Positions 58,344 through 64,000 of a stretch of 64,000 nt of DNA are shown here, piece after piece. Source of the stretch: G965222505 sp965222505 (GTDB lineage Bacteria; Bacteroidota; Rhodothermia; Rhodothermales; DATKEJ01); the NCBI GenBank assembly GCA_965222505.1, contig OZ244956.1, positions 3,038,001 through 3,102,000 on the forward strand, read 5' to 3'. Every line of letters starts with the position of its first letter. Position 1 is the stretch's first letter. The position numbers and the translations under genes are program-made. The notes beneath the pieces are model-generated. The model saw only the letters and a list, made by a program, of their open reading frames with translations. It was not told the origin of the DNA and searched no databases.

Positions 58344-61300
58344 ATGTACGAACCGCGGACGATTGCATGTGCGCTTCTACTCCTGATCTTTTGGCTTGTT
58401 GTGCCACGCAACACGGCGGCGCAACCTCCCCTTGCCACATCCACCCGAACGGTGCCCGGCGTTGTCCTCGTCAAGTTGAAAATGTCAATCTCGGCTCCAT
58501 CGGGCCTGTCCAAAACCGGTATCGCAACGGTCGACGGTTTGATCGAGAAGCATGGGGTCTATGCCGTAGAACCCGTCTTTTCCTTTCTGGACGGGATGCC
58601 CCTGAAACAATCCACTACCCTGGACCGCATCTATTACTTCCGGTACTCCGGCCCTGCACGGCCGCAAAAAATAGCTGCTGCATTTGCGCGCGATCCGCAG
58701 GTGGACTACGCCGAGCCTGTACGCAAATACCCGGTCAGCCGCTTTGGGAAGGCCAACGTCGTGTATAACCCCAATGACTCCCGGTTCGGCGAGCAACGCC
58801 ACCTGCCGCAGGTCGAGGCCCCGGCGGCATGGGACGTCGTCCGTTCCGGGCGCAACGTGGTGGTTGCCATCGTTGACGGGGGGACCGACTGGCGGCATGA
58901 AGACTTGCTGGATAATCTCTGGATCAATACCGATGAAGTCCCCGACAACGGCATTGACGATGACCGCAACGGATTCATTGACGACGTCCGGGGCTGGAAT
59001 TTTGCCAACGATACCAACGACCCCACCGGTCTGACCATCACCCCCTCTAACGCCCAGCATGGCACCGCCGTTGCCGGTACAGCCGCCGCCGTTACCGACA
59101 ACGGCATTGGCGTAGCCGGGGCCAGTTTCAATGCAGCCTTTATGCCGATCAACGTGGGTGGCCGCCGGGCCGCCGATGATGATTTCATCGTGGAAGGATA
59201 CCTCGGCATTGTCTATGCTGCAGCCAACGGGGCAGACGTGATCAACTGTAGCTGGGGTGGTACAGGACCGCCCTCGCGGGTGCTTCAGGATGCCGTTGAA
59301 TTTGCCCAGGATCAGGATGCCCTCACCGTAGCCGCTGCAGGCAACGGCGGCGATGACGGCGTAGGAGACAATAACGACGATGAGCCGCATTACCCCTCCA
59401 GCCTGCGGGAAGTTCTGGCCGTCGGGGCCACCCGGAACGATTCAGACCAGATCGTCGGGTTTACCAATTACGGGGTAAGCGTAGACGTCTTCGCCCCCGG
59501 CCTGGAGGTGTTGACGACGTTCCCCAACAATACCTATGGCCGCATCTCCGGCACCTCCTTTTCCTCACCCCTGACCGCCGGCGTGGTGGCCCTGATTCGG
59601 GCGCTGCACCCCGATTGGTCTGCCGAGCAGGTTCGGGCGCACCTGCGGGCCACCGCTGAATCTATCGATGCTGTCAATGATGCCCGCTTCAACGGCTTGC
59701 TCGGCCGGGGGCGCATCAACGCTTTCCTCGCCGTCACCGGGCAGGAACGGCCGTCCATCCGGGTTACCGATGTCAATTTTGTCGACAGTGGCAATGATGG
59801 ATACCTGGACCCCAACGAAACCGCCACCCTCACGCTTACCCTGACCAATTTTCTCGCCAACGCGACCGGCATCAGCGTAGCCCTTTCCACCCCGGACCCC
59901 TTCGTGACGGTCCAGTCTCCCGCCCAAGTGGTTTCGGTCTTGCCCAGTGAAACACAAGTACAACTCGACTTTGACATCGCCGTTACCTCCGGTGTACCGA
60001 CGGCGCACACGGTGCGGTTTGTCGTAGATTTTGTGGCGGACGGGGGATACACAGACCGGGACAACTTTGACCTCTTTGCCAACCCGCCTGCGGTGCTTAC
60101 GCATCACACCGGGCCGCTCTCCATCTCCATTACTGCCGAAGGCAACATCGGGTGGACCGGCTTTGCCGACGGTTCGTTCGGGGAGGGTATTTCGCTCAAC
60201 GGGGCCAACCTGCTGTATGAAGGTGGGCTGCTCGTCGGAACCGCGCCCTTCAAACTGGCCTCCCCCAAAATCAGCGATTGTATTCGGGAAGGAGAGGATG
60301 CCGAACAACAGGCCGATTTTGCCGCATTTGCCGAAGATCCGCTGCTCATTGCCGAACCGGGTGAGGTGACGCACGAGTTTGGTTCCGTGGTACTTCACGA
60401 TCAACCCGCCGAGGACCCCATCGGTCTTTCGATCATCCAGGAAAGTTATGCGGACACCGCCTCCGGCCTACAGGATTTTGTGATTTTCCGCTACACCCTC
60501 ATCAATGAATCCCCCGACCCGGTCACCGAACTCCACGCGGGTCTATTTTTCGACTGGGACCTGAACGGCGATGCCGCTGATTTCGCCAACTACGATGCCG
60601 ACCGTCGGCTCGGGTTTGTAACCAACACGTCAGGTAGCCCAACGCTGCTGGCCGGGACCAGTCTGCTGACCACCGGCGCACCGGTATCCTATCGATCCAT
60701 TGACAATGCCAGTGAACTCTTCGGCGGCGATGCGGGCAACGGCTTCACGCCCGCCGAGAAATGGGAATATTTGAGTGGCGGCGTACGGAATCCCCAGGTT
60801 GACGAAGTGGACGTCTCCACGCTGATTGCCTCAGGTCCCTACGCGCTCGATCCCGGATGCCCCGCCGAAGTCGCCTTCGCCGTCATTGTCACAGACGATC
60901 CGGCCCGGTTCACTGCCGCCGCCGATCGTGCCCGTGCCTTCTGGGACCAGACCATCAGTCAAACCGGTCGGAACGTGCCGCCCGTGTTTGTAAACCTCCC
61001 GGACGAAATCACCGCCGCTGAGGGAATCCCGCTCCGCTTCGACTTTGAAGTAGACGACCCCGACGCCTGCGCCGAACTGCGGTTTAGCCTGCTGGACGGC
61101 CCTGAAGGCATTATAATTGGCGAACGCAATGGGCACCTCACCTACACCCCCGATTACGGGGCGGCTGGCCTGTACGACCTGGCGGTCTCCGTCACGGACG
61201 GTTTCGCAACAGATACTGCCCGTACCACCCTGCGCGTGATCCGCACCAACCGGCCCCCCCGGCTCACCCGCGTGCTGCCCGATACCACTGCGCTCGTCGG

Positions 61301-61796
61301 GCAGCCCCTGCGCTTCACCTATGCCGGTCTCGACCCCGATCAGGAAGCCGTTACCTATCGTCTGCTGGAGCCGCCGCCGAATGCGCTCATCAATCCTGTT
61401 GGGGGGGTGTTTACCTTCACCCCGGCGGAGGATCAGGTGGGGGTGCAGCGGATTACCGTTGTGGTGCAGGATTCTGTATCGGCGGATACGGCCCGGACTG
61501 AAGTGACGGTGCTGCCGGCTGCCTTCCGTCTGGACCCGCCGTATCCGAATCCGTTTGCCCGCACGGTCCATTTCGCCTTCGTCTTGCCCGAAGCGGGCCA
61601 TCTGAACCTGACGATTTACGATGCCGCCGGCCGGGCCGTGCAACGGCTGATTGATGAACCCCTTGATCCCGGCCTACACCGCGTAACCTGGAACGGGCGC
61701 CGTGCCGACGGCTTCCCGGCTGTCTCCGGTCTGTACTTCGCCCGGATTGTTACGCCCAACCACACGGCCACCCTGCCCCTTATGCGATTGCGATAG
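58344..61796 (+). CDS. secreted subtilisin-like (S8) peptidase with sorting domain
   Basis: 1150 residues from MYEPRTIACALLLLIFWLVV, which gives a signal peptide ending NTAAQ; the earlier ATG at 58311 adds 11 polar residues. An inhibitor-like propeptide precedes the S8 domain with D178 in VAIVDGGTD, H239 in QHGTAVAG and S405 in SGTSFSSPLTAG. A long beta-rich region follows, including cadherin-like/Ig repeats (RPPRLTRVLPDTTALVGQPL), and the sorting domain PYPNPFARTVHFAFV. The presence of all three catalytic residues suggests an active extracellular protease. Confidence 0.92.
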   Translation: MYEPRTIACALLLLIFWLVVPRNTAAQPPLATSTRTVPGVVLVKLKMSISAPSGLSKTGIATVDGLIEKHGVYAVEPVFSFLDGMPLKQSTTLDRIYYFRYSGPARPQKIAAAFARDPQVDYAEPVRKYPVSRFGKANVVYNPNDSRFGEQRHLPQVEAPAAWDVVRSGRNVVVAIVDGGTDWRHEDLLDNLWINTDEVPDNGIDDDRNGFIDDVRGWNFANDTNDPTGLTITPSNAQHGTAVAGTAAAVTDNGIGVAGASFNAAFMPINVGGRRAADDDFIVEGYLGIVYAAANGADVINCSWGGTGPPSRVLQDAVEFAQDQDALTVAAAGNGGDDGVGDNNDDEPHYPSSLREVLAVGATRNDSDQIVGFTNYGVSVDVFAPGLEVLTTFPNNTYGRISGTSFSSPLTAGVVALIRALHPDWSAEQVRAHLRATAESIDAVNDARFNGLLGRGRINAFLAVTGQERPSIRVTDVNFVDSGNDGYLDPNETATLTLTLTNFLANATGISVALSTPDPFVTVQSPAQVVSVLPSETQVQLDFDIAVTSGVPTAHTVRFVVDFVADGGYTDRDNFDLFANPPAVLTHHTGPLSISITAEGNIGWTGFADGSFGEGISLNGANLLYEGGLLVGTAPFKLASPKISDCIREGEDAEQQADFAAFAEDPLLIAEPGEVTHEFGSVVLHDQPAEDPIGLSIIQESYADTASGLQDFVIFRYTLINESPDPVTELHAGLFFDWDLNGDAADFANYDADRRLGFVTNTSGSPTLLAGTSLLTTGAPVSYRSIDNASELFGGDAGNGFTPAEKWEYLSGGVRNPQVDEVDVSTLIASGPYALDPGCPAEVAFAVIVTDDPARFTAAADRARAFWDQTISQTGRNVPPVFVNLPDEITAAEGIPLRFDFEVDDPDACAELRFSLLDGPEGIIIGERNGHLTYTPDYGAAGLYDLAVSVTDGFATDTARTTLRVIRTNRPPRLTRVLPDTTALVGQPLRFTYAGLDPDQEAVTYRLLEPPPNALINPVGGVFTFTPAEDQVGVQRITVVVQDSVSADTARTEVTVLPAAFRLDPPYPNPFARTVHFAFVLPEAGHLNLTIYDAAGRAVQRLIDEPLDPGLHRVTWNGRRADGFPAVSGLYFARIVTPNHTATLPLMRLR

Positions 61797-61811
61797 CACA
61801 GGGGCCGATGG

Positions 61812-62966
61812 TCAGGTGGATTGGAACTGGGTTTGGCGGGGATGAGGTGCTTGTAAACGATTCAGTGAGAAGAGCGGATTGGGTGTGCCGTCGGCCAGGA
61901 GTAGATCGGCAGCGTATTCACCGAGGGCGGGGCCGAGCTTGAACCCGTGGCCGCAACCGCCGCCCAGGAACCATGTGTTTTCGGATGCCGGATGCCGGTC
62001 GATGAGGTAGTGGCCGTCCGGTGTGTTGGTGTACTGACACACCCTGGCTTCCAGCAAGGGGGCGTTTCCCATACCCACAAAACGGCGTTTGAGGCAAGCG
62101 CGGGCTGCGTTGAGGTCTTCTGTGGGGGGCTGTCGTTCGCTGTGGGTGGGGTCAAAGTCCGGGCCTCGGGTATCATCGGCCACTTTGAATCCACGGTATT
62201 CACTATTGGGGATGCCGTAATAGATGCGTTTCCCATACTCGACCCATACCGGTAAGGCTGAGAGTCCGGCATTTCCAGGCGGCAGGCCGAAGTAATACAG
62301 GGGTTGTTTGCTTACCTGCAAGGTGCTGCCGAACACATCCGGAAACAGGGTGCCCAGCCAGGGACCACAGGCGAAGAGGTAGACATCGGCGTGGAGGCGG
62401 GTGCCATTGGTGCGGCAAAGGGCAATGGTTTCATCCCCCTTGGTTTCCGGGCGGACCCAGTCCTGAATGTAGGTGCCCCCCTCGGCCACAAAGCCATCGC
62501 GTACGGCGGCACACGCCCGGCGGGCCAGGAGGTAACCGGCTTTTTCCTCGTAGAAGGTGGTGTGGAGGTCTTCGGTGTGTACAGCCGGGAAGCGGCGGCG
62601 CAGATCCGCTTTCGGCAATTCATAGGCCGGCAGGTTGGCGGCTTGAAGATGAGGCAGGGCGGCCCGTGCGTAGTGGTCGTTTTCGACGGTGAAAAACCAG
62701 AGGGCACCCGTTGGGAAGTAGAATTGGCGGTTCCAGCGGGCTTCGTGTTCGGCCCAGAGGTCGAAGGAGCGGGCAACCCATTGGGTGTATCGCCCGTCCG
62801 GCCCGTAGATGCCCCGAATCACGCGGGACTCCCCGCCGGAGCTGGCCCGCGTATGCCCCGGCCCCCAGGCATCGATCAGCGTAACCTGTGCCCCCCGGCG
62901 AAGCAAGTGGAGCGCCGTCCACCCCCCAAAGGCCCCAGCGCCGATCACGGCAATATGTTGGTTCAT
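61812..62966 (-). CDS. FAD-dependent oxidoreductase, DAO/MSOX-like
   Basis: 384 residues. The FAD motif IAVIGAGAFGGWTALHLLRRG (5-25) is followed by SSGGESRVIRGIY, a signature of monomeric sarcosine oxidase / N-methyltryptophan oxidase-like enzymes. The C-terminal part includes NAPLLEARVCQYTNTPDGHYLIDRHP and LGGGCGHGFKLGPALGE, where the family has its second FAD contacts. It should oxidise a secondary or N-methyl amine in the cytoplasm. The neighbours give no hint of the substrate. Confidence 0.9.
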   Translation of the reverse strand: MNQHIAVIGAGAFGGWTALHLLRRGAQVTLIDAWGPGHTRASSGGESRVIRGIYGPDGRYTQWVARSFDLWAEHEARWNRQFYFPTGALWFFTVENDHYARAALPHLQAANLPAYELPKADLRRRFPAVHTEDLHTTFYEEKAGYLLARRACAAVRDGFVAEGGTYIQDWVRPETKGDETIALCRTNGTRLHADVYLFACGPWLGTLFPDVFGSTLQVSKQPLYYFGLPPGNAGLSALPVWVEYGKRIYYGIPNSEYRGFKVADDTRGPDFDPTHSERQPPTEDLNAARACLKRRFVGMGNAPLLEARVCQYTNTPDGHYLIDRHPASENTWFLGGGCGHGFKLGPALGEYAADLLLADGTPNPLFSLNRLQAPHPRQTQFQST

Positions 62967-63024
62967 AACGTTCTACATTCCAAGTGCGACGTTCTACGAA
63001 GTCCTGCAAAATACATCAAAACGT

Positions 63025-63126
63025 GTCATTGCGAACGCGCAACGCGCGTGTGGCAATCCCATTTCAAGCGAAGGCATTCGGAATGGGATTGCCGCGTTAG
63101 GGCCAGGGACCCTTCTTCGCAATGAC
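63025..63126. repeat. GTCATTGCGA palindromic element
   Basis: A ~100-base inverted structure: GTCATTGCGA (63025-63034) pairs with TCGCAATGAC (63117-63126), and inside it GGCAATCCC (63052-63060) pairs with GGGATTGCC (63085-63093). This type of GTCATTGCGAG/GGCAATCC element is widespread in many bacterial phyla. It lies between the oxidoreductase gene and the terminator of the partial gene. Confidence 0.85.
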
Positions 63127-63132
63127 GTCGCG

Positions 63133-63177
63133 AAAAAAGAAATGCCGACCGAGAAGCAAAGTCCCCGGCCGGCATTT
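63133..63177 (-). terminator. intrinsic terminator of the partial sorting-domain gene
   Basis: On the - strand AAATGCCGGCC pairs with GGTCGGCATTT (one G-U), loop 16 bases, followed by CTTTTTT. It is 36 bases after the stop of the gene at 63213. Confidence 0.8.
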
Positions 63178-63212
63178 CGCGTATGCAGACATGGTTAATA
63201 AACAGGCGAGGC

Positions 63213-64000
63213 TTACTTGAGCAACGTTACGCTCTGGCTGGCCCGGAAGGTGTTGCCTACGAGCTGGACCATGTACATCCCGCTGGGCAGGCCGCCGGCG
63301 TTGATGTGCACCGTTTGCATCTCGTCGGCAGCAGGAACGCCCTGGTAGACCGTCCGGACGCGCTGGCCGTGCATGTTGTACAGGGCCATGACCACTGGCT
63401 GGGACTCATCCACGGCAAAGCGGATGGTGGCCGACGGGTTGAAGGGGTTCGGATAGGCTTCAGTCAGGAAGTAATGGTCAACCACTTCGACGGTGGCCTG
63501 AACTTCGGGGGAGTACTCAAACTGGCCGTCGAAGTCGATTTGCTTCAGGCGGAAGGTGTGGGTGCCGGGGTCGAGGTCCGTGACGCGGTAGCTGTAGTTC
63601 TGGGCTTCGAGTGTGGTGCCGTAGCCATCCACGAAAGCGAGAGCCTGGAAGGTATCGCCTTGTTTGACCTGGACTTCAAAGCCGCTGTTGTCCGTCTCGG
63701 TGGCCGTTTGCCAGTTCAGGGTAACTTCATTCTGCTCGACAAAGGCCGTGAAATCAACCAGTTCAACAGGTAGGGGAGTGTCATCCCCATTAACTTGCAT
63801 GATAAGGTGCATGTTGGGAAAGCCAATCGCGCCAATATCTGCTGGATCAGCGATGCCACAGGCTGCTGCGGCGATGAAACTCGGTGCGGTTTGCCCGCCA
63901 GCGTTGGACCCGATAAAAAAGGTTTCGCCGGTTGCTTGTCCATCGGGCGTGAAGACCTCTACGACCAAATCATGGGTCGTCGCGTCAATATCTGGGCTTG
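63213..64000 (-). CDS. secreted protein with YPNPF-type sorting domain, 5' part outside window
   Basis: The frame is open to the right edge (262 residues present) and continues beyond it. The visible part has a beta-sandwich segment (VVEVFTPDGQATGETFFIGSN), then LPVELVDFTAFVEQNEVTLNWQTATETDNSGFEVQ, a fibronectin-like domain often found just before this sorting domain, and the sorting domain AYPNPFNPSATIRFAV ... SGMYMVQLVG at the end. A start inside the window cannot be claimed. The catalytic or binding part, if any, is outside. Confidence 0.85.
   Translation of the reverse strand, partial: SPDIDATTHDLVVEVFTPDGQATGETFFIGSNAGGQTAPSFIAAAACGIADPADIGAIGFPNMHLIMQVNGDDTPLPVELVDFTAFVEQNEVTLNWQTATETDNSGFEVQVKQGDTFQALAFVDGYGTTLEAQNYSYRVTDLDPGTHTFRLKQIDFDGQFEYSPEVQATVEVVDHYFLTEAYPNPFNPSATIRFAVDESQPVVMALYNMHGQRVRTVYQGVPAADEMQTVHINAGGLPSGMYMVQLVGNTFRASQSVTLLK

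Noticed and set aside
1..64000. tRNA, rRNA, tmRNA, insertion sequences, prophage
   Set aside because: The intergenic regions were read for tRNA T-loop/acceptor patterns and transposase or phage gene families; none was found, although short or diverged cases cannot be excluded by eye.

Overview
The window looks like a chromosome segment from a Rhodothermota/Rhodothermales-type bacterium of the wider Bacteroidota. This is an inference from three things. Secreted proteins end in a YPNPF-type (type IX secretion style) sorting domain. DnaB and the B12-dependent ribonucleotide reductase carry inteins, and the DnaB site at the RESG/SIEQ junction is the one known from Rhodothermus. Families typical of the group are present (DUF5686, BatA-type proteins, a tiny AURKAIP1/COX24-like basic protein). 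The DNA is moderately GC-rich. No rRNA, tRNA, CRISPR array, transposase or prophage was seen.

Layout. 0-5.4 kb: a truncated aat gene (-), then a tight + strand run of a biotin carrier protein, an FkbM methyltransferase, a RibD-like reductase, an MDR dehydrogenase, a non-canonical 6-pyruvoyl-tetrahydropterin-synthase homologue and a GT4 glycosyltransferase. The last four look like a small uncharacterised pathway for a glycosylated pterin- or pyrimidine-like compound. 5.3-9.8 kb (-): a likely three-gene operon of a gluzincin metallopeptidase, an MBL-fold hydrolase and a DUF3095 class III cyclase-like protein. 10.4-25.6 kb (-): a DUF5686 outer-membrane protein, a lipoprotein, DnaB with two inteins, a family 4 uracil-DNA glycosylase without iron-sulfur cysteines, a CBS protein, HflX, a membrane protein, a BatA/VWA protein and glycerol-3-phosphate dehydrogenase. 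25.7-29.8 kb (-): NrdJ with an intein directly before its radical cysteine.

29.8-31.3 kb is the most interesting non-coding part. A cluster of DnaA boxes upstream of nrdJ is an origin candidate or a DnaA-controlled nrdJ promoter. About 1 kb further on, the - strand of an otherwise empty intergenic region encodes what looks like a complete small RNA. It has a perfectly spaced sigma-54 promoter, a nested long hairpin with four CCUCC-containing unpaired stretches resembling the 16S anti-Shine-Dalgarno, and a strong terminator.

31.3-43.9 kb: housekeeping genes (alpha/beta hydrolase, YtxH, YaaA, uridine kinase, CoaX, BirA, a DUF4038 protein), a glycyl-tRNA synthetase broken by a one-base frameshift, a polytopic membrane protein and a deacetylase/GNAT/GT2 glycan group. 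43.9-64 kb: a region rich in secreted proteins, six of which have the YPNPF-type C-terminal domain. They include beta-helix proteins, a purple-acid-phosphatase-like enzyme, a cohesin/dockerin-like protein and a subtilisin. A lipoprotein, a DUF3187 protein and a DAO-type oxidoreductase lie among them.

Several intergenic spacers carry dispersed short repeats: heptamer arrays arranged as hairpins, a roughly 60-bp element with GTTTGTAGT ends, and a GTCATTGCGA palindromic element.
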